Source: Paenibacillus nasutitermitis
Lineage (GTDB): Bacteria; Bacillota; Bacilli; Paenibacillales; Paenibacillaceae
Assembly: GCF_014641075.1 (NCBI RefSeq)
Contig: NZ_BMHP01000003.1
Coordinates: forward strand, 1,240,001-1,304,000
Direction: 5' to 3'
Length of the DNA stretch: 64,000 nucleotides
Shown here: positions 42,529 through 50,698 of the stretch, one piece after another
Layout: every line of letters begins with the position of its first letter
Position numbering within the stretch: the first letter of the stretch is position 1
Program-made: the position numbers and the translations under genes
The notes under the pieces: generated by a model
Told to the model about the DNA's origin: nothing
Database searches by the model: none
What the model saw: only the letters and a program-made list of their open reading frames with translations

Positions 42529-45500
42529 GTGAAAAATAGAAAGACGCTCACTCTAATTATGATCGCAGTCACTCTCTTAACAACGTACTTTGTCCTTCAC
42601 TCATTTCGTGTATTCGACTCCAATACATTCATGGCGAAAAATGGTGTTCTTTCATTGCAGCATTGGGATTGGCAGAATGAAAAAACTATTGCGCTTGATG
42701 GAGAATGGGACTTCTATCCAGATGAATTAATTGTGCCAAGCCCGGATGAGGATGTCTTTGAACGTTATAAACACCAATCCATTCTAGTACCTACAGCGTG
42801 GGATCGCTATAGAGCTGAGAGCGCTACTCCTTATGGGACAGGCACATATCGCTTGCTTATTCAAGTTCCGGAGGATGACCTTTACGGTGTGAAGCTGAAT
42901 ACGATTCGAAATGCCAATAAAGTGTATTTAAACGGGGAGGAGCTTGGCTCAGCAGGTGTTCCTTCAAAAAGCACCGAAGAATATCACTTCGATTACAAAA
43001 AATATGTCGTTCTGGGAAATAGTAGGAATAAACAAATAGAACTTGTTATACTAGTTGCCAATTATGACTATGCTGTTGGCGGGATTGTCAGTTCACTCCA
43101 ATTCGGTCTAGCCGATCAAATATTAGCAAAGCAAGGCCGTGAAAAATTCATTGAAGCCTTTCTCATTTCCGGCTATTTTCTGTTTTCATTTATATACTTT
43201 ACGACATATTTACAACACAAACGGAAATTCCGGTATGAGCTCTATTTCAGTCTATTCAGTTTAGCGCAAGCTGTACATATATCTACGATAAATGAAAGAT
43301 GGATCTACTTACTATTTCCGGAGCTCAGCCCAGCCTCACAACTAGGAATTCAAGCCATTTCACTTACACTTTTCGTATTGTTTTTCCTACTATTTGTTTA
43401 TCATTTCTTCAACATGTCTGCCAGCAAAAGGATCGTCACTGCATTAAGTGCAATCTTAGGATTTCAAGCCTTGGCAGTGTGTGTGTTAAACATAACCATT
43501 GATCTAATGGTAAAGGTTCCATTTCCGCTCATTCAACTCATTGTTTCAGGGACTACCGCTATTAGTTATGTGTATATTTTTATTATGCTGCTAAAAGCCT
43601 ATAAGAAAAAAACGGATGAGTCCGACTATGTGCTGATCGTTGTTTTTGCTTTTGCTGTTTATGGTATTCTACTTGCAATTGTCCTGCTATTTGATGTGGA
43701 TATCGAAGTGCCGTCACTTCTTTTGTTTTTAATTATGGTGATAAGCTTGGCGCTACTAATGAGTCACCGTTCACAGCAGGCATATAATAAAGTCGAGGAA
43801 CTGTCTAATGAATTGCTTGAATTCGACCGAATGAAGGATGATTTTCTAGTCAAAACATCACACGAGCTCGGGACTCCGCTCCACGGCATTATGAATCTTT
43901 CTCAATCGCTGCTGGAAGGTGTAGAGGGGTCTTTAAAAAGAAAACAGCAAGAAAGTGTTATTTTGATACACTCCGTTAGTAGAAGATTGGCAGGTTTGGT
44001 TAATGATCTTTTATTTATTTCTAGAATAAAGCAGGGTGAGATGTCTTTTACATCCAGACCGATCGAACTTCGAATTATTGGGGAAGTGCTCGCTGAGATT
44101 GCCTATGTTATGCCGCCCACTCTGCCTGTTCAATTGATCAATACGATCCCAGAAAATTTGCCGCTTGTCTACACCGATGAGCAAAAGCTAAAGCAAGTTT
44201 TCTTCAATCTGATCTACAATGCGATTAAATTCACCAAGCAGGGAACGATCACGATCTCAGCTCAAATCATAGAGGAACAGATGCACATATCGGTTGAGGA
44301 TACGGGTCCAGGTATTGCTTCAGATTACCAAGACCTCATATTTACTACCTTTTATCAAGTTGAAAGCAGCCGGACCAGGAAATCAGAAGGACTTGGTTTG
44401 GGATTAAGCATTACCAAGAAAATTGTGGAGAGTGCAGGCGGACGTATTTGGGTAACTTCTGAAATAGGTAAAGGCTCATGCTTCACCTTCACGATCCCAC
44501 TGGCTACTAATCAGCAGCTATTAAAGCATAATGAAATAAACAATCACGAAATGAACGAACAAGTTACGTCTACCCAAATGAAAAATCGGGAGATGAAGCA
44601 GTCGCAGGTTATCCTGCCAACAAAAGTGAAAGGACCAAAACCGTATACGATATTAGTTGTAGATGACGAGCCTGCCAACTTAAAGGTGCTTATTAATATG
44701 CTTCATTCGCTTCATTATAGCGTAATTGCAGTAGGCAGCGGGCAGGAAGCACTCGACATAATTGAAACGGAAAAGGTGGATCTATTAATTTTAGATTTAA
44801 TGATGCCCCATATGACGGGATATGAGGTTTGCAAAACGATCAGACAGAAGCAAGACTTAGTAGATTTGCCTGTTATCATATTAACAGCAGCAGGACAATT
44901 GTCTGACTTAGTTGTATCCTTCCAATTAGGAACCAATGATTACTTGCAAAAGCCTGTTAATCTAAAGGAATTAGAGATGCGAATCGAGTCCTTATTATTA
45001 ATGAAAAAGTCAGCGCAGGATGCTGTGGAGCATGAACTCAGCTACTTTTACGCTCAGATTACACCGCATTTTTTATACAACACACTCAATTCGATTATTG
45101 CGCTAAGTTGGTCTGACCAGAAGAAAACCCGAACTGCATTAGAACATCTTTCTACCTATTTCCGAGGAAAGCTGGATTACCAGAAGCAGTGCTCACTCGT
45201 CCCTTTGGAGGAAGAAATACAATTAGTGATGGCTTACTTAGCGATAGAACAATTGCGCTTCGAAGAAAGGCTTCATATCGAATATAATATCGACGAAACG
45301 ATTCAAACCTATATCCCAGCAATGACACTGCAGCCGCTAGTGGAAAATGCTGTTACTCACGGGATAGTCAAAAGTAAAAAAGGTGGAACGCTGCGTCTTA
45401 CTATCGAGCGGGAACAGCAGCATATCAAAATCACGATAGAGGATAACGGTGTCGGGATTCCTCTAGAAAAGCAGCAAGAGCTAATGCGTGGTCGAAATGA

Positions 45501-45639
45501 GCGATTGGGCTTCACAAATCCATTTAGAAAGCTTTCGCTTATTAAAGGAGCTCGTTTTCAAATGAACAGTGAAGTGGGCAAAGGGACAACGATCATCATT
45601 CATATGCTCGAGATCAAAGACAACAGGCAAATGTTTTAA
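42529..45639 (+). CDS. Hybrid sensor kinase with two kinase cores (7TMR-DISM, HisKA, REC, LytS-type)
   Basis: A GTG at 42529 with AAGGA nine bases upstream gives 1036 residues; the open frame begins 26 codons earlier. In order there are a membrane helix, an extracellular jelly-roll-like 7TMR-DISM sensor (about 40-200), seven membrane helices (about 215-430), a HisKA domain (KTSHELGTPLHGI, His), a HATPase (NAIKFTKQG, DTGPGI, GLGLGLSI), a receiver domain (about 705-825; LVVDDEP, Asp in LILDLMMP), and then a second LytS/YesM-type kinase core (His in QITPHFLYNT) with HATPase (LQPLVENAVTHGI, EDNGVGI). No DNA-binding domain or separate regulator gene is adjacent, so output must go to a partner elsewhere. 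Confidence 0.9.
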   Translation: MKNRKTLTLIMIAVTLLTTYFVLHSFRVFDSNTFMAKNGVLSLQHWDWQNEKTIALDGEWDFYPDELIVPSPDEDVFERYKHQSILVPTAWDRYRAESATPYGTGTYRLLIQVPEDDLYGVKLNTIRNANKVYLNGEELGSAGVPSKSTEEYHFDYKKYVVLGNSRNKQIELVILVANYDYAVGGIVSSLQFGLADQILAKQGREKFIEAFLISGYFLFSFIYFTTYLQHKRKFRYELYFSLFSLAQAVHISTINERWIYLLFPELSPASQLGIQAISLTLFVLFFLLFVYHFFNMSASKRIVTALSAILGFQALAVCVLNITIDLMVKVPFPLIQLIVSGTTAISYVYIFIMLLKAYKKKTDESDYVLIVVFAFAVYGILLAIVLLFDVDIEVPSLLLFLIMVISLALLMSHRSQQAYNKVEELSNELLEFDRMKDDFLVKTSHELGTPLHGIMNLSQSLLEGVEGSLKRKQQESVILIHSVSRRLAGLVNDLLFISRIKQGEMSFTSRPIELRIIGEVLAEIAYVMPPTLPVQLINTIPENLPLVYTDEQKLKQVFFNLIYNAIKFTKQGTITISAQIIEEQMHISVEDTGPGIASDYQDLIFTTFYQVESSRTRKSEGLGLGLSITKKIVESAGGRIWVTSEIGKGSCFTFTIPLATNQQLLKHNEINNHEMNEQVTSTQMKNREMKQSQVILPTKVKGPKPYTILVVDDEPANLKVLINMLHSLHYSVIAVGSGQEALDIIETEKVDLLILDLMMPHMTGYEVCKTIRQKQDLVDLPVIILTAAGQLSDLVVSFQLGTNDYLQKPVNLKELEMRIESLLLMKKSAQDAVEHELSYFYAQITPHFLYNTLNSIIALSWSDQKKTRTALEHLSTYFRGKLDYQKQCSLVPLEEEIQLVMAYLAIEQLRFEERLHIEYNIDETIQTYIPAMTLQPLVENAVTHGIVKSKKGGTLRLTIEREQQHIKITIEDNGVGIPLEKQQELMRGRNERLGFTNPFRKLSLIKGARFQMNSEVGKGTTIIIHMLEIKDNRQMF

Positions 45640-45661
45640 TTTTCACTCATACATAAGTGAA

Positions 45662-45808
45662 AACACCTAATCAACCAAGATGTTCATGCAAAGCTTATTT
45701 CTCCATGACTAGGACATTGCGACGTTAATACCACGATGAACGTTTTTGGACACGCTCTACGATCAGCCGATCAATCCGCAGCAGACAAGTTTGAATCGGG
45801 AGATTGAA
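45662..45808 (+). pseudogene. C-terminal remnant of tyrosine recombinase (phage-type integrase)
   Basis: In one frame this segment encodes KHLINQDVHAKLISP, a stop codon (TGA), then LGHCDVNTTMNVFGHALRSA followed by DQSAADKFESGD and a stop. This is the canonical C-terminal block of phage-type integrases, with LGH, the TTMNVYGH-like stretch carrying the tyrosine position (here Phe) and the tail. The internal stop, the Tyr-to-Phe change and the missing upstream domain show that it is dead. Confidence 0.7.
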
Positions 45809-45938
45809 ACTACATGCACCAATTACCAATTCCGCGTGAAGCCCTAATCGATTCCACAACGAAATGAAGGACGTAAAATTAAATTACGTCCTCAATTAGT
45901 CCCCACTCCTTTATTCACTCACTCAAACCCCTTATAGA

Positions 45939-46139
45939 TCAAGGAACAAACATTTTCGATATTTTTGGTACGCCTATCATCGAATATTCTTGATCGATAA
46001 TGTCACATCTCGCTTCCTTTAGATTTTTGGAGAATACGATTTTTTTCATTTGCGTCAATTCTTCGGCAACTACCTTCAACTGCGCAGGGGCACATTGTAC
46101 TTCTATGTCCACTGCTTATACTTGTAAAATGCCGTCCAT
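45939..46139 (-). pseudogene. Unidentified gene remnant with in-frame stop
   Basis: A minus-strand frame from ATG 46139 encodes MDGILQV, a TAA (46116-46118), then 57 codons (starting VDIEVQCAPAQLKVVAEELT and ending GVPKISKMFVP) to a stop at 45939. The composition is protein-like and alternates charged and hydrophobic residues. I do not recognise the family. It follows the alpha/beta hydrolase gene. Confidence 0.35.
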
Positions 46140-46163
46140 TCTTTCTAAACCATTAAGATGAAC

Positions 46164-47159
46164 TTATCGTTTCAAATAATCTTCGATCCGCTTTTCATAT
46201 TCCGTTCGATTTGTATCCCAGATGGCAGCATGTTCACCTTGTTCAGGCTCCCACAAAGTCTTTGGTCCGGTATAGACGCCGGCTAAGTACTCTGTCTGTG
46301 TATAGGGCGTGTTTTGATCTGCCTTGCTGTGGATAAAGAAGATCGGAACGGAACTTGAGAGTTTCAGTGAGTTTTCGGGGCTGCGGTGCCCATCAAATTT
46401 GCCGCGTATTTTTGTAAGTTGAATCAAATTGTTCACTGCCCATTCGGGAAGGGATTTGGACTCTGGTGCATCCTTTATCAGCCGTTCGAAGCTGGTATAT
46501 GGATTTTCGGCAATCACACTTGCAAGATCAGGCATTCCGGGCAAAGCGATCAAAATGGAAGCTGCACCCACAGATGAACCCATTGCATATACCTTTTCAT
46601 ATTTATCTTTCAAATAATGGTAGGCCGACAAAACATCAGCGGATTCGCGTTCTCCGAATGACAGACCTCTCGTTATGCAAGGCGCTTCTCCATGGCAGCT
46701 TAAATCGAAGGTAAGTACATCCATCCCCAGCCTATGGTACATACCGATATATTTCGTTTCTTCACGCCTGTCACTTCCGCCGGCATGTACAAGCATTATT
46801 GCACGCTTTGAAGGTGTACCGCCATTATCTGCAGTCGTTATTAACCAACCCGGCAGGTCATAGCCATTCACAGAAAAGAACTTGACTTCCTGAAAGGAAT
46901 ATTCCTTGGTTTGGCGCAGGTTGCCGCAAGATTTGCCGAAATATCGTTCTGTCTCCGGGAGGCAGCGACTAAAATCTTTCGTTACTCCTTTGAACGATGG
47001 CGAAAGTAACATATTGCTTGAAAACCATAAGCCCAAGCTCATCATCGCGGCGAGTAAAATAACGGCGATAATCGCAATACGAATCAACAACTTGATCTTG
47101 AATTTCTGTGTCCATTTTGGACGTACAGGACGATCAACTTGGAACTGCATAACTTCCAA
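46164..47159 (-). CDS. Membrane-anchored alpha/beta hydrolase
   Basis: A TTG at 47159 has AAGGAGAGGAG eight bases upstream and gives 331 residues. An earlier TTG (47192) encodes that ribosome site as protein and is rejected. One N-terminal membrane helix (LLIRIAIIAVILLAAMMSLGLWF) is followed by an alpha/beta hydrolase fold: MLVHAGGSDRREE oxyanion region, GSSVG nucleophile elbow (Ser), HSKADQNTP (Asp), and GEHAAIWD (His). The size and layout resemble YqkD-like serine hydrolases. The catalytic domain should face outside. It lies downstream of an AraC-type regulator on the same strand. Confidence 0.85.
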   Translation of the reverse strand: MEVMQFQVDRPVRPKWTQKFKIKLLIRIAIIAVILLAAMMSLGLWFSSNMLLSPSFKGVTKDFSRCLPETERYFGKSCGNLRQTKEYSFQEVKFFSVNGYDLPGWLITTADNGGTPSKRAIMLVHAGGSDRREETKYIGMYHRLGMDVLTFDLSCHGEAPCITRGLSFGERESADVLSAYHYLKDKYEKVYAMGSSVGAASILIALPGMPDLASVIAENPYTSFERLIKDAPESKSLPEWAVNNLIQLTKIRGKFDGHRSPENSLKLSSSVPIFFIHSKADQNTPYTQTEYLAGVYTGPKTLWEPEQGEHAAIWDTNRTEYEKRIEDYLKR

Positions 47160-47239
47160 TAAAAAAACTCCTCTCCTTATGATCTTTCCCAATCATAAGC
47201 GATCAGAGCTGCAAAACATTGTATTAAACCGTCATTATG

Positions 47240-48076
47240 CTATAAATAAGAAGCGCCTGCTTCGTCGCTATGGAATTCGCTTACCTTCATCATGATACTC
47301 TTGGGACTTACCCAGGAAAACGCTTTGATGTCACGGATAAAATGCGACTGGTCGAAATAATTAAGCGCGCAGGCTATATCCACAAATCGCTCATAGCACC
47401 CCGACTTCATGAACTTCAGCGCCTCATTCACGCGCACAATCCTGATATATAGTTGAGGCGACATACCTACAACACGGGCAAATCGCTTCTGCAACTGCCG
47501 CTCCGAGATATGAAAAGCTGCCACGATATTTTTCACCGATATGGAAGCAATCCGGTCTCTAATAAAATCCAACGTCTGTTCTATCAATTCATCCCGGTTA
47601 TCGGTTTCTTCCATTTTTTTCGTTAAGAACGAACAAAGATAGGTAGTCCGCTCTTCGTCCGTCAATACTGATTTCAACTGCTTTTCGAGTTCACTTGCAC
47701 CGAATTGACTGGAAAGCAGGAAGCCTTGATTAAGGGAAGTAGCTTCCCAGCCGAACAAAGAATAAAGAGCGTGCGGCTTTAACACAACCTGTATGGATGA
47801 AAACGGTTTGTTCTTGAAACGCATGATACTTGGTTCAGAGCCTTGTCCATGCAGAAAAAATGTGGGAATATTGGAAATCCGGGAAGTGCGAACCGAAATA
47901 CTCTCGATGGCTGAAGAACCGTCGACAGCAATCTGGTATACAATGCCGGGAAATCCTTTTGGACAGACTTTTACGTCCAGCGATTCGTATCCCTGATACG
48001 TCGTAATGCGAAAGCATTCGATATCGCGTTTTAGTGACTCCGGCGGCGGTAAAACCGTGAAATTGAAAGTACTCAT
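47240..48076 (-). CDS. AraC-family transcriptional regulator
   Basis: The ATG at 48076 (GAGGT ten bases upstream) gives 278 residues; an upstream in-frame ATG (48115) has no clear site. Residues 1-130 form a cupin-like sensing domain of the DUF6597 type (VLPPPESLKRDIECFR, VCPKGFPGIVYQI, LKPHALYSLFG). The C terminus (about 160-270) is an AraC helix-turn-helix (FHISERQLQKRFARVVGMSP, DQSHFIRDIKAFSWVSPKS). It lies 80 bases upstream of the hydrolase gene and may regulate it, or itself. Confidence 0.88.
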   Translation of the reverse strand: MSTFNFTVLPPPESLKRDIECFRITTYQGYESLDVKVCPKGFPGIVYQIAVDGSSAIESISVRTSRISNIPTFFLHGQGSEPSIMRFKNKPFSSIQVVLKPHALYSLFGWEATSLNQGFLLSSQFGASELEKQLKSVLTDEERTTYLCSFLTKKMEETDNRDELIEQTLDFIRDRIASISVKNIVAAFHISERQLQKRFARVVGMSPQLYIRIVRVNEALKFMKSGCYERFVDIACALNYFDQSHFIRDIKAFSWVSPKSIMMKVSEFHSDEAGASYL

Positions 48077-48323
48077 AGCGAATTCGACCTCACTGATATG
48101 ACACTTTGGATGCAAAAATATGGATGGTTCAATAAATCTATTTTATCAGAAAAGTGTCCTTTTTACGCTGTTTTTGCTATAGTTCTTGTTCGTTTGCTTA
48201 TTGCGCTATTCTGCCCGTGAGACTTGGATCCCGAGAGCTATTCTGTTCATCCTCCTACTTGTTCAACCATGGTTAGGCTGGTTGGGACGTTGATCCCGTA
48301 TTACATGCGATAGTGTGGAAGAC

Positions 48324-48434
48324 AAGAAGTCTCTCTGTCGAAAAAGCAAGTATTTACTCTAAAATTGGAAAACGAGATAAATAATTAAAATTAAATTTGT
48401 TGTATAGGAGACGCAGAATGTAGTTGTCAGCTTC
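48324..48434 (-). repeat. Serine recombinase 3'-end remnant, copy 2
   Basis: This segment repeats 39134-39210 almost exactly in the same orientation, except for a 32-base insertion (48377-48408), an AT-rich stretch. Its translation would end ADNYILRLLYNKF instead of ADNYILRLSFANF. The recombinase sequence stops at GAAGCTGAC (48434) in this copy. With copy 1 it brackets about 9.1 kb of accessory genes. Confidence 0.8.
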
Positions 48435-48580
48435 GCTAACTAGAGGTGCTACGACTTGGAATGATTTTTCAGGCATTGGTACCTATTCAGTAATATAATT
48501 GATGATTTCTCCGTCGAATGCAAAGAAAACCGCCCTAAATAAGCGGCGGCCAATCACCCCATCAACATCCACCTTAGTGA

Positions 48581-48784
48581 TTAGCTACTTGATTCATCTC
48601 TGAAATGAAAATGTTCGTGATGAATACCATTCATGCCAACTAACTTTCGTCCAACCGGAGAGAAGTTAGGGAATGGTTTTGAACTATCCACTACAAAGAT
48701 TCCCCAAACAAATTTATCATCCAATATCCTCGCCACCTTACTCTTCAACAATTTATAGCAAATTGTGCTAATAGCGTTAAAAGA
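48581..48784 (-). pseudogene. Unidentified open frame without start codon
   Basis: Sixty-seven codons are open between two stops. They encode protein-like sequence including KSKVARILDDKFVWGIFVVD, NFSPVGRKLVGMNG and HHEHFHFRDESSS. There is no plausible start or ribosome site, so it is probably a 3' fragment. The family is not recognised. Confidence 0.3.
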
Positions 48785-48946
48785 TCACTGATATTTACCA
48801 ATACCTCAAGTCTCCGCTTGAACACTCATGCGTCATGAATGCATTCCATAGATGTTTAGCTGCGGATGGTGAAGCTGTTGAAAAGAAGTCCATCCGGTAA
48901 ATTGATGGACTTTGCTTTCGGAACATCAACGTCAAGGGGGAAATGA

Positions 48947-48952
48947 TATAAT
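48947..48952 (+). promoter_or_regulatory. -10 box of Bce-like regulator/kinase operon
   Basis: A perfect TATAAT lies 45 bases before the TTG start. No good -35 hexamer is seen 16-18 bases above it, which suits a weak or activated promoter. Confidence 0.4.
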
Positions 48953-48991
48953 TAAGTTAACATTATTTCATTGTGAGTTGGAGGAATTCCT

Positions 48992-49663
48992 TTGTTTCAA
49001 ATCATGATCGTAGAAGACGACGAGAAAGTCAGACGAATTGTAGCTGACACACTGCGCAAATGGCAATACGAGGTCATTGAGGTGTCCTCTTTTGAACGGA
49101 TATTGGACGAATTTGTGAAGGGACAGCCGCATTTGGTGCTGCTGGATGTGAATTTACCGATGTATGACGGGTTTTACTGGTGTCAGCAAATTCGCTCCGT
49201 CTCCAAGGTGCCTATTATTTTCCTTTCCTCACGCAGTCAGAATATGGACGTCATCATGGCGATTAATATGGGTGCGGATGACTACGTGCAGAAGCCGTTC
49301 GACCTCAGTATTCTCGTGGCGAAAGTGAGCGCATTGCTAAGGCGCAATTACACCTACCAGGATGGGAGCATGCAAATCTCCCATCGTCAGCTTATTTTTC
49401 ACTTGTCCAATTCCTCCATTCAGTACAGGGAGCAGACAGAAGAGCTGTCGCGGAACGAATTTATTATTCTGCAAACCCTGATGCGAAATATTGGCAAGAT
49501 CGTCCCCCGGGACGAATTGATGCAAGTGTTATGGAATGATGAGCAATTTGTGGACGACAATACGCTAACCGTCAACGTGAACCGTTTGCGACGTAAGATT
49601 GCGCTTCTAGGGATCGAGGATTTCATCGTTACACGCAAAGGAATGGGGTATCTCATCGAATGA
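48992..49663 (+). CDS. OmpR-family response regulator, BceR-like
   Basis: A 223-residue regulator with a receiver domain (IMIVEDDEKVRR; phospho-acceptor Asp52 in LLDVNLP; Lys in VQKPFD) and a C-terminal winged helix (about 130-223; LSRNEFIILQTLMRN, VDDNTLTVNVNRLRRK). The TTG start has GGAGG seven bases upstream. It overlaps the kinase gene by four bases. Sequence and partner type place it with BceR/GraR, which control ABC transporters that remove or sense cell-wall-active peptides. The transporter genes lie convergent, just downstream. Confidence 0.9.
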   Translation: MFQIMIVEDDEKVRRIVADTLRKWQYEVIEVSSFERILDEFVKGQPHLVLLDVNLPMYDGFYWCQQIRSVSKVPIIFLSSRSQNMDVIMAINMGADDYVQKPFDLSILVAKVSALLRRNYTYQDGSMQISHRQLIFHLSNSSIQYREQTEELSRNEFIILQTLMRNIGKIVPRDELMQVLWNDEQFVDDNTLTVNVNRLRRKIALLGIEDFIVTRKGMGYLIE

Positions 49664-50664
49664 GATTCTGGCGGTTTATTAAGTATGAAAGGCCGTATAT
49701 CTATCTGTATGCCATAGGCGTCTTCCTAACAATTGCCTTGTTTGCGACGGATCCGCAAGTTACATGGCGCTGGCACAGTTTCTTTTATGTGCTGGTACTG
49801 AGCTTGTTCTGTCTGGCCGGCTTCCTGCTCCATCGCTACCTGAAGACTGTGCAGGCCATCCACCATATGCGCGATGACGACACCGAGCCGCTGTCTCTGG
49901 AAGCGGAAGCTCACCGCGAGGCCGCGCAGCAGTTGGAGATCAAGCATATTCGCACCCTGAATGAGGTGCAGGATAAGCAAAAAGAATATTATGACTTCAT
50001 AGTCTCATGGTTTCACGAAATAAAGACGCCCATCTCCATTCTGCGGTTGATGCAGCAAACGGAAATCGATCCCAAAAGCTTGGAGGAAGAGGTATCACGA
50101 ATCGAACACTATGTGGATCAAGCCTTGTATTATGCCAAGCTCGACAGCTTCAACCAGGATTATGTGATTGTGAACTGTAATTTGGAGCTGCTGTCCAAGC
50201 AGGTTGTTAAAAACCACTCCAAAACGTTCATTTCCAAAAAAATAAGCATCCAATTGGACGTACAATCCTCCTTCGTGCAGAGCGATTCGAAGTGGTTGCT
50301 TTTTATCGTCAATCAGTTGATCACGAATAGCTTGAAATATACCCCTGATCAGGGACAAATCTCGATCTCCACACAGGTCACGCAGCAAGAGAAGCTGCTC
50401 ATCATCCGCGACAATGGCATTGGCATTGACCGTAAAGACCTGCCGAGGATATTCAACCGGGGGTTTACGGGAACCAACGGGCGTGCGTTAATGAAATCGA
50501 CAGGCATGGGTTTATACCTGGCCCAGGAGCTGTCGAAGAAGCTGGGACACTACATCACATGTGAAGCCGAGGTTGACAGCTTCACCGAACTCACGATCCA
50601 CTTCCCGAAGAACCATGATCCTTACCTGAACATTCTGCAAAAGGACAACGAAAAAACGCAATGA
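49660..50664 (+). CDS. Intramembrane-sensing histidine kinase, BceS-like
   Basis: A 334-residue kinase. Two short membrane helices near residues 14-60 with almost no extracellular loop are typical of intramembrane-sensing kinases that are driven by their ABC transporter. HisKA shows FIVSWFHEIKTPIS (phospho-acceptor His), and the HATPase shows NQLITNSLKYTPDQG, IRDNGIGI and STGMGLYLAQEL. The start ATG overlaps the regulator stop (ATGA). The last codons form one arm of a bidirectional terminator. Confidence 0.9.
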   Translation: MRFWRFIKYERPYIYLYAIGVFLTIALFATDPQVTWRWHSFFYVLVLSLFCLAGFLLHRYLKTVQAIHHMRDDDTEPLSLEAEAHREAAQQLEIKHIRTLNEVQDKQKEYYDFIVSWFHEIKTPISILRLMQQTEIDPKSLEEEVSRIEHYVDQALYYAKLDSFNQDYVIVNCNLELLSKQVVKNHSKTFISKKISIQLDVQSSFVQSDSKWLLFIVNQLITNSLKYTPDQGQISISTQVTQQEKLLIIRDNGIGIDRKDLPRIFNRGFTGTNGRALMKSTGMGLYLAQELSKKLGHYITCEAEVDSFTELTIHFPKNHDPYLNILQKDNEKTQ

Positions 50665-50693
50665 CCCGCAGAGGTTAATTGCGTTTTTTCGTT
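50647..50693. terminator. Bidirectional terminator between convergent Bce-like gene pairs
   Basis: AACGAAAAAACGCAAT (50647-50662) and its exact complement (50678-50693) make a 16-bp stem with a 15-base loop. The stem has poly-A/poly-T in both arms, so it works for both strands. It overlaps the kinase stop codon and lies five bases after the permease stop. Confidence 0.85.
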
Positions 50694-50698
50694 TTCTG

